Positions 43,178 to 51,568 of a DNA stretch of 64,000 bases are shown piece by piece. This DNA comes from an uncultured Lachnospiraceae bacterium (lineage in GTDB: Bacteria; Bacillota; Clostridia; Lachnospirales; Lachnospiraceae): assembly GCA_910587765.1 (NCBI GenBank), contig CAJUNR010000013.1, forward strand, positions 1-64,000. Direction: 5' to 3'. Position 1 is the first letter of the stretch; each line of letters begins with the position of its first letter. The notes beneath the pieces were generated by a model. It was not told the origin of the DNA, ran no database searches, and saw only the letters and a list, made by a program, of their open reading frames with translations. The translations under genes were made by a program, and so were the position numbers.

Positions 43178-43206
43178 TTGCATTCCATTTGTGCCTCTGC
43201 TATAAT
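43178..43206 (+). promoter_or_regulatory. internal promoter before rpmJ
   Basis: TTGCAT, 17-bp spacing, TATAAT; about 64 bases upstream of the rpmJ start. It likely gives the alpha operon its own transcription. Confidence 0.75.
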
Positions 43207-43269
43207 ATACAGGCATGATTTTGGGGGCGTGCGCCCTCGGGAAGGAAACGATGAAAGGAGGACTTTACA

Positions 43270-43383
43270 GTGAAGGTTAGATCATCGGTGAAACCTATTT
43301 GCGAAAAGTGCAAAATCATCAAGAGAAAAGGTAGTATCAGAGTAATCTGTGAAAATCCAAAACACAAACAGAGACAAGGCTAA
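43270..43383 (+). CDS. rpmJ: 50S ribosomal protein L36
   Basis: 37 residues starting at GTG 43270 with AAAGGAGG upstream. KVRSSVKPICEKCKIIKRKG with the zinc-binding Cys pair and later C...H (ICENPKHKQRQG) is the complete C+ form. Confidence 0.95.
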   Translation: MKVRSSVKPICEKCKIIKRKGSIRVICENPKHKQRQG

Positions 43384-43691
43384 TTTGTAACAGTCGAAGG
43401 TTCCGGAGGGAATGTTCGAGCGTTTTCTGTGAATGTTAGCACTTGTGGTTTTTCATATGGCGGCTGCAGTCGGAACACACGGCAGTGTGGAACGGCTGAT
43501 AGATATAAAAGACTGAAAGTGGACGATTATTCATTAGAGAGATGTTACCTGAAACCGGGAAGGATGGGCAGCGCAGGCTGTAAGTACCGGAAAGAATGGG
43601 TTCATACCCATTTGGGCAGACGGATGGAATCCGTCATTCGCTGCCTCATTTAGGAAAATATTGTTGTAGAGAAGATGGAGGAATAATCACA
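43384..43691 (+). promoter_or_regulatory. 308-nt leader region upstream of rpsM
   Basis: No credible gene. Stems seen: ATGGGT/ACCCAT at about 43594-43611 and GACGGAT/ATCCGTC at about 43618-43635 nested within GGGCAG...CTGCC. The size and conserved-looking hairpins suggest an r-protein leader RNA controlling rpsM-rpsK-rpsD-rpoA. Confidence 0.5.
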
Positions 43692-44060
43692 ATGGCTCGT
43701 ATTGCTGGTGTAGATTTACCAAGAGAGAAACGTGTGGAGATCGGCCTGACCTATATCTACGGAATCGGAAGAGTAAGCTCGAACCGCATTCTGAAAGAGG
43801 CGGGTGTGAATCCGGATACCCGCGTGAGAGACCTGACGGACGACGAGGTCAAGAGAATCAGTTCCGTAATTGATCAGACGCAGACGGTAGAGGGTGATCT
43901 GAGAAGACAGATTGCCATGGATATCAAGAGACTTCAGGAGATCGGATGCTACAGGGGCGTCCGCCATCGTAAGAGCCTTCCGGTTCGCGGTCAGAAGACA
44001 AAGACCAACGCCAGAACCAGAAAGGGTCCGAAGAAGACCGTAGCAAATAAGAAGAAATAA
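43692..44060 (+). CDS. rpsM: 30S ribosomal protein S13
   Basis: 122 residues, ARIAGVDLPREKRVEIGLTYI and the basic RGQKTKTNARTRKGPKKT tail. ATG 43692 matches the universal N-terminus; GGAGG is upstream. Confidence 0.97.
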   Translation: MARIAGVDLPREKRVEIGLTYIYGIGRVSSNRILKEAGVNPDTRVRDLTDDEVKRISSVIDQTQTVEGDLRRQIAMDIKRLQEIGCYRGVRHRKSLPVRGQKTKTNARTRKGPKKTVANKKK

Positions 44061-44105
44061 GTAACAACAACGACAGAAAGTAGAAGAAAGTAGGTTAGTT
44101 TAGAA

Positions 44106-44498
44106 ATGGCTAGAGTTACGAAAAAAGTGACAAAAAAGCGTATTAAGAAAAACGTTGAACGCGGACAGGCACATATCCAGTCATCTTTCAATAATACGAT
44201 CGTTACCCTTACCGATGCAGAGGGCAACGCGCTGAGCTGGGCAAGTGCCGGTGGTCTTGGTTTTAGAGGTTCAAGGAAATCTACTCCGTATGCGGCGCAG
44301 ATGGCTGCAGAGACTGCTACCAAAGCGGCATTGATTCACGGGTTGAAGACGGTAGATGTATTTGTAAAGGGACCCGGTTCGGGAAGAGAAGCTGCAATCC
44401 GTGCATTACAGGCATGTGGTCTTGAGGTTATCAGCATCACGGATGTGACTCCCGTACCGCATAACGGCTGTCGTCCGCCAAAACGTAGAAGAGTCTGA
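44106..44498 (+). CDS. rpsK: 30S ribosomal protein S11
   Basis: 130 residues; ITDVTPVPHNGCRPPKRRRV C-terminus is diagnostic. Platform protein of the 30S. Confidence 0.97.
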   Translation: MARVTKKVTKKRIKKNVERGQAHIQSSFNNTIVTLTDAEGNALSWASAGGLGFRGSRKSTPYAAQMAAETATKAALIHGLKTVDVFVKGPGSGREAAIRALQACGLEVISITDVTPVPHNGCRPPKRRRV

Positions 44499-44515
44499 TC
44501 AGGAGGGTATGAAAG

Positions 44516-45109
44516 ATGGCAATTAACAGAACACCAGTCCTTAAAAGATGCCGGTCCCTTGGTCTGGATCCGGTTTATTTAGGAATCGATAAGAAGTCCA
44601 GAAGAAATTCCCAGAGAGGAAATAAGAAGGTTTCCGAGTACGGCCTTCAGTTAAAGGAAAAACAGAAAGCGAAATTTATCTACGGCGTGCTGGAGAAGCC
44701 GTTCCGTAATTATTACGAGAAAGCAGACCGCATGAAAGGCATGACCGGTGAGAATCTGATGATCATGCTGGAGTCCAGGCTGGACAACGTGATCTTCCGT
44801 CTCGGTTTTGCGAGAACCCGCCAGGAGGCAAGACAGATTGTCGACCACAAGCATGTGCTGGTGAACGGCAAGCAGGTCAATATTCCGTCTTATCTTGTAA
44901 AAGCAGGGGATACGGTGGAGATCAAGGAGAAATGCAAGAGTTCCGACCGTTACAAAGCCATTGCGGAGGCTACCGGCGGAAGACTGGTTCCCGAGTGGCT
45001 GGATGCGGATCTGGAGAATCTGAAAGGTCTTGTGAAAGAGCTTCCAACCAGAGATATGATCGACGTTCCGGTCAATGAGATGCTGATCGTCGAGTTGTAT
45101 TCCAAATAA
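44516..45109 (+). CDS. rpsD: 30S ribosomal protein S4
   Basis: 197 residues; S4 domain RLDNVIFRLGFARTRQEARQ. The N-terminus (MAINRTPVLKRCRSLGLDP) is the zinc-independent C-minus form. Known autoregulator of alpha operons in other bacteria. Confidence 0.97.
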   Translation: MAINRTPVLKRCRSLGLDPVYLGIDKKSRRNSQRGNKKVSEYGLQLKEKQKAKFIYGVLEKPFRNYYEKADRMKGMTGENLMIMLESRLDNVIFRLGFARTRQEARQIVDHKHVLVNGKQVNIPSYLVKAGDTVEIKEKCKSSDRYKAIAEATGGRLVPEWLDADLENLKGLVKELPTRDMIDVPVNEMLIVELYSK

Positions 45110-45158
45110 TTAAGACCGGCAGTTTAGTCACCCAGCAGAGAACAGGAGGGGCTTTTTA

Positions 45159-46118
45159 GTGGTAGTATTTAACAAACCCAAAATTGAAATTGCAGAGATT
45201 TCGGAAGATAAAAAATACGGTAAATTCGTAGTGGAACCATTGGAAAGAGGCTATGGAACAACCCTTGGCAATTCCCTGAGAAGAATCATGCTTTCTTCTT
45301 TGCCGGGCGCCGCAGTGAGCCAGGTAAAGATTGACGGTGTACTTCACGAATTCAGCTCCATCCCGGGTGTGAAAGAAGATGTAACAGAGATCATCATGAA
45401 TGTGAAGAGCCTTGCCATCAAGAATACCAGCGATTCCGAAGAGGCGAAGGTGGCATATATTGATTTTGAAGGCGAAGGCGTTGTTACGGCGGCGGAAATC
45501 CAGTGCGATCCGGATATCGAGATCCTGAATCCTGATGTGGTGATCGCTCATCTGAACGGCGGTGCGGACAGCAAGCTTTATATGGAGCTGACCATTACCA
45601 AAGGCAGAGGATATGTCAGCGCCGACAAGAACAAGAATGATGAACTGCCGATCGGCGTGATCGCGGTAGATTCCATCTATACTCCGGTAGAACGTGTGAA
45701 CCTGACGGTGGAGAATACCCGTGTGGGTCAGATTACCGATTACGATAAGCTGACGCTGGACGTATTCACCAACGGGACACTGGCTCCCGACGAGGCGGTC
45801 AGCCTGGCTGCCAAAGTTTTGAGTGAGCATCTGAGCCTTTTCATTGATCTGTCTGAAAATGCCAAATCCGCAGAAATCATGGTGGAGACGGAGAGTGATG
45901 AGAAGGAGAAGGTTCTCGAGATGAACATTGATGAGCTGGAGCTTTCCGTACGCTCATACAACTGTCTGAAGAGAGCCGGTATCAATACCGTAGAAGAGCT
46001 GTGCAACCGGACGTCCGAGGATATGATGAAGGTCCGCAACCTGGGCCGCAAGTCCCTCGAGGAAGTCCTTGCAAAGCTGAAAGAACTCGGTCTGGAACTG
46101 AACCAGAGCGAAGAATGA
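45159..46118 (+). CDS. rpoA: DNA-directed RNA polymerase alpha subunit
   Basis: 319 residues, GTG start with AGGAGGGG upstream. N-terminal dimerisation domain (GYGTTLGNSLRRIMLSSLPG) and C-terminal DNA/activator-binding domain (LKRAGINTVEELCNRTSEDMMKVRNLGRKSLEEV). Confidence 0.97.
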   Translation: MVVFNKPKIEIAEISEDKKYGKFVVEPLERGYGTTLGNSLRRIMLSSLPGAAVSQVKIDGVLHEFSSIPGVKEDVTEIIMNVKSLAIKNTSDSEEAKVAYIDFEGEGVVTAAEIQCDPDIEILNPDVVIAHLNGGADSKLYMELTITKGRGYVSADKNKNDELPIGVIAVDSIYTPVERVNLTVENTRVGQITDYDKLTLDVFTNGTLAPDEAVSLAAKVLSEHLSLFIDLSENAKSAEIMVETESDEKEKVLEMNIDELELSVRSYNCLKRAGINTVEELCNRTSEDMMKVRNLGRKSLEEVLAKLKELGLELNQSEE

Positions 46119-46278
46119 AGGGAAGCCGAAGGCTGACCGATACTTCTCGATCTGCGCAGCAGATTGAGAAGGGACCGCAGAGGCCGTAAGGCCGACCGAT
46201 AAGTGTTGAACATGCCAGACCCCCTGTCAGTAAGACCGAAGAAGCATGGCACGGGGCGCAACGAATGGAGGAAATCAA
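46119..46278 (+). repeat. hairpin-rich spacer between rpoA and rplQ
   Basis: A 13-bp hairpin (46144-46156 with 46160-46172, one wobble) is flanked by two related words GCCGAAGGCTGACCGATA and GCCGTAAGGCCGACCGATA. No T-tract. An unusual insertion between two genes that are normally close together. Confidence 0.6.
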
Positions 46279-46806
46279 ATGGCAGGATATAGAAAACTGA
46301 GCAGAACCTCTTCCCAGAGAAAGGCGTTACTGAGAAGCCAGGTGACGGCTCTGTTGTTTCACGGAAGAATTATCACCACAGAGTCCAAGGCAAAGGAAGT
46401 CCGTAAGATCGCGGAGCATCTGATCGCTCTGGGCGTCAAGGAGAAGGACAACTTTGAGACCGTAAAGGTTACCGCCAAAGTTCCGCGCAAGGACAAAGAC
46501 GGTAAGAGAGTCAAAGAGGTAGTCGACGGTAAGAAAGTAACGGTTTATGATGAGGTGGAGAAGGAGATCAAGAAAGATCTTCCGTCCAGACTTCATGCAA
46601 GAAGACAGATGCTGAAGGTGCTCTATCCGGTGAAGACTCCGGTGGAGGGCAAGAAGAAGAAAACCCAGAAAGTGGACATGGTTGCGAAGATCTTTGATGA
46701 GATTGCGCCCAAGTATGTGAACCGTAACGGCGGTTACACCCGGATCGTGAAGATCGGACAGAGAAAAGGCGATGCGGCGATGGAAGTAGTTCTGGAGCTG
46801 GTATAA
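46279..46806 (+). CDS. rplQ: 50S ribosomal protein L17, long form
   Basis: 175 residues against about 115-120 in most bacteria. The L17 start AGYRKLSRTSSQRKALLR is followed by an insertion of about 55 mostly charged residues (roughly 60-115, KVPRKDKDGKRVKEVVDGKK region), and the C-terminus GGYTRIVKIGQRKGDAAMEVV is normal. The insertion is in frame with uniform codon use, so it looks genuine. Confidence 0.95.
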   Translation: MAGYRKLSRTSSQRKALLRSQVTALLFHGRIITTESKAKEVRKIAEHLIALGVKEKDNFETVKVTAKVPRKDKDGKRVKEVVDGKKVTVYDEVEKEIKKDLPSRLHARRQMLKVLYPVKTPVEGKKKKTQKVDMVAKIFDEIAPKYVNRNGGYTRIVKIGQRKGDAAMEVVLELV

Positions 46807-46820
46807 ACCTGAGAATAGAG

Positions 46821-46861
46821 ATCCTCACAGACGGACGATGCGGTCCGCTGTGGGGATTTTT
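46821..46861 (+). terminator. terminator of the alpha operon
   Basis: ATCCTCACAG and CTGTGGGGAT pair around an inner GGAC/GTCC stem, followed by TTTTT. Confidence 0.8.
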
Positions 46862-46879
46862 ACGTGGAGGACAGAGAGC

Positions 46880-48082
46880 ATGATCAACGAACAAATGTAC
46901 GAATATGGCAGCAAAAGCTCGGTGATTCGGGAACTGTTTGCCTATGGACTGGAGAGAAAAAAGATCGTTGGGGAGGATAAAGTCTACGATTTCAGCATCG
47001 GAAATCCAAGCATTCCGGCTCCCGGCGAAGTGAAGCAGGCCATTCTGGAACTTCTGGAGGAGCCGGCGGAGGCGCTTCACGGATACTCTCCGGCGGCGGG
47101 AGACCCGAACGTGCGGGAAACGCTGGCGGATTCGGTGAATCGAAGATTCGGCACGCATTACAGGGCGGATAATTTCTATATGACCGTGGGCGCGGCCGCC
47201 TCTTTAAGCATCAGCATCAAGGCGCTGACGAATCCGGGGGATGAATTTATTACGTTTGCGCCCTTTTTTCCCGAATACGAAGTGTGGGTGACGACGGCGG
47301 GAGCCAGGCTCCTGGTGACGCCGGCGGATACGAAAGAGTTCCAGATTGATTTCCCTGTTCTGGAGCAACTGATCAGTCCCAGGACAAAAGGGGTGATTAT
47401 TAATTCTCCGAACAATCCCAGCGGCGTGGTTTATTCGGAGAAAACGATCCGGCGGCTTGCGCAACTGCTGGAACGCAAGGCGAAGGAATACGGCACTTCG
47501 ATCTATCTGCTGTCCGACGAGCCTTATCGGGAGATCGTCTACGACGGATTGACGGTGCCGTTTGTTCCCGATTACTATCAGAATACGCTCGTATGCTACT
47601 CCTACAGTAAATCCCTGTCGATGCCGGGGGAACGAATCGGGTATGTGATCGTCCCGGATGAGGCGGACGATTCCCGGAGAGTGATGGCGGCAGTGGCCGG
47701 CGCCGGGCGCGCGCTCGGGTATGTATGTGCTCCGGTTCTGTTCCAGAAAGTGATCGCCCGCTGTGCGGACGTATCCGGCGATATCTCTGCCTACAGGCGG
47801 AACCGGGATCTGCTCTATAACGGGCTGACCGGGCTGGGATATGAGTGCGTCCGTCCTCAGGGAGCGTTCTACCTCTTTGTGAAGGCGCTGGAGCCGGATG
47901 CCAAAGCCTTCTCGGAGCATGCGAAGAAGCACGACGTACTGGTGGTGCCCGGCGACAGCTTCGGCTGTGAGGGCTATGTGCGCATCTCGTACTGCGTGTC
48001 GGAGAGGACGATCAGGGACGCTTTGCCGGCATTTGCGGAGATCATGGAGGAGTACCGCAGTGGCAGAAAAGAAAATGTATAG
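46880..48082 (+). CDS. class I/II PLP-dependent aminotransferase
   Basis: 400 residues. NSPNNPSGVVYSEKT, SDEPYREIVYDG and the PLP lysine in SYSKSLSMPGERIGY place it in the aspartate aminotransferase superfamily; substrate not defined. ATG 46880 has GGAGG upstream. It follows the alpha operon terminator, so it is probably transcribed separately. Confidence 0.9.
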   Translation: MINEQMYEYGSKSSVIRELFAYGLERKKIVGEDKVYDFSIGNPSIPAPGEVKQAILELLEEPAEALHGYSPAAGDPNVRETLADSVNRRFGTHYRADNFYMTVGAAASLSISIKALTNPGDEFITFAPFFPEYEVWVTTAGARLLVTPADTKEFQIDFPVLEQLISPRTKGVIINSPNNPSGVVYSEKTIRRLAQLLERKAKEYGTSIYLLSDEPYREIVYDGLTVPFVPDYYQNTLVCYSYSKSLSMPGERIGYVIVPDEADDSRRVMAAVAGAGRALGYVCAPVLFQKVIARCADVSGDISAYRRNRDLLYNGLTGLGYECVRPQGAFYLFVKALEPDAKAFSEHAKKHDVLVVPGDSFGCEGYVRISYCVSERTIRDALPAFAEIMEEYRSGRKENV

Positions 48083-48117
48083 ATTGTCCGTCGGCACTTT
48101 CTGCCATTCGGAGATTT

Positions 48118-48153
48118 CCCGGAAGTTATGAAATGTTCCGGGTGTTTTTTGCC
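48118..48153 (+). terminator. terminator-like hairpin after the aminotransferase gene
   Basis: CCCGGAA pairs with TTCCGGG over an 11-nt loop, then TGTTTTTT. It overlaps the start of the Ada-like remnant ORF. Confidence 0.6.
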
Positions 48154-48267
48154 GATGAAAAGACAGCCCTCGCTGCCGGGTTTCGTCCCTGTGGCAACTG
48201 CCTGCGTGAAAAATATAAAGAGTATATGGCTGATCCTCAAAAGTATCAGAAAAAATTTGGCCTGTAA
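48133..48267 (+). pseudogene. remnant of an Ada-type metal-binding domain protein
   Basis: The frame ending at TAA 48265 reads FRVFFADEKTALAAGFRPC followed by GNCLREKYKEYM, which is the C-terminal half of the Ada zinc domain with its second CxxC. The first two zinc cysteines and a ribosome site are missing, and a terminator-like hairpin sits where the N-terminal half should be. Most likely a truncated relic. Confidence 0.55.
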
Positions 48268-48285
48268 GGCGGGAGGAATGTTTTT

Positions 48286-48732
48286 GTGAAATCTATTATT
48301 ATTTATGAATCCACCCATCATGAGAATACAAAAAAACTTGTGGATGCGCTTGCAAAAAAACATAATATGGAAACTGTCAGCATTGAAAGCGCAGAGTCCG
48401 TAGACCTGTCAGGATATGATATAATAGGTCTTGCCGCGGGGATTGCTTTTGGAAAGTTCTACAAACGTATGGAGGAGTTTGCCGTAAAAATTCCGTCAGG
48501 GAAACGGGTGTTCCTTCTCTATACTTGCGGGAATCCAGGCGGTGGGTATGTAAAGAGCATTACCAAGACGCTTGAGTCAAATGGCGCAAAGGTAATGGGA
48601 AGCTATGGCTGCAGAGGTTATGACACTTATGGCCCGTTCAAACTTGTCGGGGGTATTGCCAAAGGGCATCCGACCGAAGAAGAAATTGATGATGCCGTGG
48701 CGTTTTACGATAAAATAAGCGGGGGAGAATAA
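48286..48732 (+). CDS. flavodoxin family protein
   Basis: 148 residues, GTG start with GGGAGGAA upstream. KSIIIYESTHHENTKKLVDAL is the FMN phosphate-binding loop, with LLYTCGNPGGGYVK and a GSYGCRGYDTYGPF loop later; resembles the short flavodoxins of clostridia. It would carry electrons in the cytosol. Its A+T content and codon use differ from the neighbours, suggesting transfer together with the Ada-like relic. Confidence 0.85.
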   Translation: MKSIIIYESTHHENTKKLVDALAKKHNMETVSIESAESVDLSGYDIIGLAAGIAFGKFYKRMEEFAVKIPSGKRVFLLYTCGNPGGGYVKSITKTLESNGAKVMGSYGCRGYDTYGPFKLVGGIAKGHPTEEEIDDAVAFYDKISGGE

Positions 48733-48810
48733 AAAGGCTGAGTTTGCATTGAACTATTTTGAACAGGCCTGAGTCTACCGTCAGGCGGAAGGGAAGGAAG
48801 GGATACAAAG

Positions 48811-49179
48811 ATGGATATTTTATGGAGTGACAGGAAGCGTCTGACATTTCTGGGGCTGCCGTGGACGTTTACGAAGTATACATGTACTGCTGATAAATTT
48901 ATCGTGGAGTCCGGTGTGTTTTCCACGAAGGAGGAGGAAATCCGTCTCTATCGGATTCTGGATTTGACGCTGGAACGTACATTCATGCAGCGCATATTCG
49001 GTCTGGGAACGATCTGCTGCGATACGGTGGACAAGTCGTCGCCCAGACTGGTGATCAAGAACATAAAAGATTCCCGGAAGGTAAAAGAACTGATTTCAGA
49101 AGCGGTGGAGGAAGAGCGAATGAAGAAACGGGTCTCTTCACGGGAGCTGATGGCTGCGGAAGATGAGGATGAAGAGTGA
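48811..49179 (+). CDS. PH domain-containing protein (bPH2/YdbS-like)
   Basis: 122 residues. ESGVFSTKEEEIRLYRILDLTLERTFMQRIFGLGTICC matches the bacterial PH (YdbS/YdbT) core. No transmembrane segment. The acidic tail AAEDEDEE ends the protein. AAGGAAGGG precedes the ATG. Confidence 0.8.
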   Translation: MDILWSDRKRLTFLGLPWTFTKYTCTADKFIVESGVFSTKEEEIRLYRILDLTLERTFMQRIFGLGTICCDTVDKSSPRLVIKNIKDSRKVKELISEAVEEERMKKRVSSRELMAAEDEDEE

Positions 49180-49250
49180 AGACGGCTTTTCGGGCCTGGA
49201 AGGGATCCGTTTTGCTGCGAAAACAGCCGGAAAGAGGAATTTGATAAAAG

Positions 49251-49305
49251 AAAAGATACGGCCGCCGTCCCTGTCATTCGGGCGTGCAGCCGTATCTTTT
49301 ACTGC
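49251..49305. terminator. bidirectional terminator between PH-domain and ppiB genes
   Basis: A 12-bp perfect stem AAAAGATACGGC/GCCGTATCTTTT with an inner GC-rich part; A/T tracts on both sides serve both convergent genes. Confidence 0.8.
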
Positions 49306-49309
49306 GCAG

Positions 49310-49831
49310 TTATACTTTTTCCGGTTCCGGATAGTCCGTGCCGAAGGTTTCGGCGGTTACGGTTTTGATGACCTGCGGTACGATGGGGCGGTCATTGTAA
49401 TCTACATCCACTTCCGCGATTTTGTTGACCACATCCATGCCTTCGGTGACCTTTCCGAACGCCGCATAAGCGCCGTCCAGGTGCGGGCTGGTTTTATGCA
49501 TGATGAAGAACTGGCTGCCGGCGCTGTCGGGATGCATGGACCTTGCCATGGAGAGAACGCCTTCCGTGTGCTTGAGGTCATTTTTGAAACGGTTCTGGGT
49601 AAATTCGCCTTTGATGGAGTAACCGGGGCCGCCCATACCGCTGCCCTCCGGACATCCGCCCTGAATCATAAAGTTTTCAATCACCCGGTGGAAAATCAGG
49701 CCGTTGTAGAAGCCCTGATTGACCAGGCTTAAAAAATTACTGACGGTATTGGGGGCGATGTCCGGATAAAGTTCCGCCTTGATGATCTCTCCGTTCTCCA
49801 TCTCAATTGTGATAACTGGATTCTGTGCCAT
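49310..49831 (-). CDS. ppiB: cyclophilin-type peptidylprolyl isomerase
   Basis: 173 residues. Active-site residues are in FHRVIENFMIQGGCPEG and AGSQFFIMHK; no signal sequence, so cytosolic. Catalyses proline cis-trans isomerisation. AAAAAGGAG precedes the ATG. Confidence 0.94.
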   Translation of the reverse strand: MAQNPVITIEMENGEIIKAELYPDIAPNTVSNFLSLVNQGFYNGLIFHRVIENFMIQGGCPEGSGMGGPGYSIKGEFTQNRFKNDLKHTEGVLSMARSMHPDSAGSQFFIMHKTSPHLDGAYAAFGKVTEGMDVVNKIAEVDVDYNDRPIVPQVIKTVTAETFGTDYPEPEKV

Positions 49832-49867
49832 CTGTATTTCTCCTTTTTGCTGTGAATTTCGTTACTT

Positions 49868-49920
49868 ATTCTAACTGATAAAAACCGATTCGTAAAGAGC
49901 GTATGGGAAATTTGCCATAC
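49868..49920 (-). promoter_or_regulatory. ppiB promoter with adjacent 20-bp palindrome
   Basis: Minus strand: TTTACG (49896-49891), 17-bp spacing, TAGAAT (49873-49868). GTATGGGAAATTTGCCATAC at 49901-49920 is a near-perfect palindrome just upstream of the -35. Confidence 0.5.
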
Positions 49921-50013
49921 ACATCGGATGCAGAACCGCTTGACGGGCCGCTGTATCAGGGAATAAGATAGGAGAAGCGGAAACCAGCAGACAGGTGACG
50001 GAAGGGAAAGAGG

Positions 50014-50634
50014 ATGGGAGACGAAAAGCTGTGGTGGGAACCGGATCTGGATCCGGCGTTTGTAAAGCGGGACCGGTGCAGAAAGGCGGGGATTCCGGTA
50101 CGGATTGCAGAGACCGCCCGGCTCTTGATCCGGGAGACGGTTCTGGAGGATGTGCCGGCGCTCTATGCGATCCGGCAGCAGCCGGGGACGGGAGGCGGCG
50201 TGGATCCCGTGCAGTCGACGCTGGAGGAGGAGAAGGAATTTATGGCGGCTTATATCCGCCACGCTTACGCTTTCTATGATTTTGGCCTGTGGACGGTACT
50301 GGAGCGTCAGAGCGGCAGGATCGTAGGGCGGGCGGGACTGTTTCCGTCGAAGCTTCTGAATGAGGGGGTGGAGCTCGGGTACCTGATCGCGGCAGACAGG
50401 CGGCGAAGAGGATATGCGGTTGAATGCGGGCAGGCGATTCTCCGGTACGCATATGAGACGCTGGAACTGGCGGAAATTCACATACTGGCGGAGATCCGGA
50501 ACGAGGCTTCGCTGAGAACGGCCGGAAGACTGGGGTTCACGGAGCGGGAAAAACTGAAGAACGGGCGAAATGTGTACCTGCATTTGACGGGGAGCCGGAA
50601 GTTTTTTCAGGCGAACCTTTCTGAAATTCCTTGA
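50014..50634 (+). CDS. GNAT family N-acetyltransferase
   Basis: 206 residues. LLIRETVLEDVPALYAI opens the domain, and the acetyl-CoA loop is LGYLIAADRRRRGYAVECGQAI followed by EIRNEASLRTAGRLGFTE. Similar to RimJ/RimL-like acetyltransferases; target unknown. An N-terminal extension of about 30 residues precedes the domain. Confidence 0.85.
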   Translation: MGDEKLWWEPDLDPAFVKRDRCRKAGIPVRIAETARLLIRETVLEDVPALYAIRQQPGTGGGVDPVQSTLEEEKEFMAAYIRHAYAFYDFGLWTVLERQSGRIVGRAGLFPSKLLNEGVELGYLIAADRRRRGYAVECGQAILRYAYETLELAEIHILAEIRNEASLRTAGRLGFTEREKLKNGRNVYLHLTGSRKFFQANLSEIP

Positions 50635-50658
50635 TATTTCAGGGAGACATGATATAAT
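50631..50658 (+). promoter_or_regulatory. promoter of the ecfA1-ecfA2-ecfT operon
   Basis: TTGATA, 16-bp spacing, TATAAT; the -35 overlaps the GNAT stop codon. Confidence 0.65.
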
Positions 50659-50713
50659 TCTACATAGTTTTCAGAAACAACACGCACGGCGGAGGGCAAG
50701 AGGAGAACAATCT

Positions 50714-51568
50714 ATGGTACGGACAGAAGATCTGACGTTTGATTATGAGCGTCTGGATGAAGAAGGGAATGTGGAGTCAAAAAAACGGGCGGTAGATCAT
50801 GTGAATCTTCATATCCGTCCGGGAAAATTCATCGCCATTCTGGGGCATAACGGTTCCGGGAAATCCACACTGGCAAAGCATATCAATGCGATCCTGACGC
50901 CGACCGCTGGAACGCTGTGGGTAGACGGTATGGATACAAAGGATGACGAAAAGCTGTGGAGCATCCGGCAGGACGCCGGTATGGTTTTCCAGAATCCGGA
51001 CAATCAGATCATCGGCACGGTGGTGGAAGAGGACGTGGGGTTTGGTCCGGAGAACCTGGGCGTGCCCACCGATGAGATCTGGAAGCGCGTGGAAGAGAGT
51101 CTGAATGCCGTCGGCATGTTAAAATACCGCCATCATTCTCCGAACAAGCTGTCGGGCGGACAGAAGCAGAGAGTGGCCATTGCCGGCGTCATGGCCATGC
51201 ATCCCAGATGTATCGTTATGGACGAACCGACTGCGATGCTGGATCCCAACGGGCGGGCGGGCGTCATACGTACGGCGCGGAAATTGAACCGCGAGGAAGG
51301 CATCACGATCATACTGATTACCCACTATATGGAAGAAGTAGTGGAAGCCGACCATATTTTTGTCATGGATGGCGGAAAAGTGGTGATGCAGGGAAGTCCG
51401 AAGGAAGTTTTTTCCCGGGTGGAGGAATTGAAACGGCTGCGGCTGGACGTGCCTCAGGCGACGCTGCTTGCCTGTGAACTTCAAAAACGGGGGATTCCGC
51501 TTCCGGACGGAATCCTGAACAATGAGGAGCTGGTGGACCGGTTATGTCAATTAAAGTCAAAGATGTAA
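50714..51568 (+). CDS. ecfA1: ECF transporter ATPase A1
   Basis: 284 residues. Walker A GHNGSGKST, Q-loop VFQNPDNQI, signature LSGGQKQRVAIAG, Walker B CIVMDEPTAMLDP. Energises uptake of vitamins by a shared ECF module with interchangeable S-components. It overlaps ecfA2 by 25 bases. Confidence 0.94.
   Translation: MVRTEDLTFDYERLDEEGNVESKKRAVDHVNLHIRPGKFIAILGHNGSGKSTLAKHINAILTPTAGTLWVDGMDTKDDEKLWSIRQDAGMVFQNPDNQIIGTVVEEDVGFGPENLGVPTDEIWKRVEESLNAVGMLKYRHHSPNKLSGGQKQRVAIAGVMAMHPRCIVMDEPTAMLDPNGRAGVIRTARKLNREEGITIILITHYMEEVVEADHIFVMDGGKVVMQGSPKEVFSRVEELKRLRLDVPQATLLACELQKRGIPLPDGILNNEELVDRLCQLKSKM

Noticed and set aside
43429..43653. 74-codon ORF between rpmJ and rpsM
   Set aside because: No ribosome site, odd composition, and it covers the hairpins of the rpsM leader.
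49163..49732. 189-codon plus-strand ORF opposite ppiB
   Set aside because: ppiB on the other strand is unambiguous and the terminator at 49251 falls inside this ORF.
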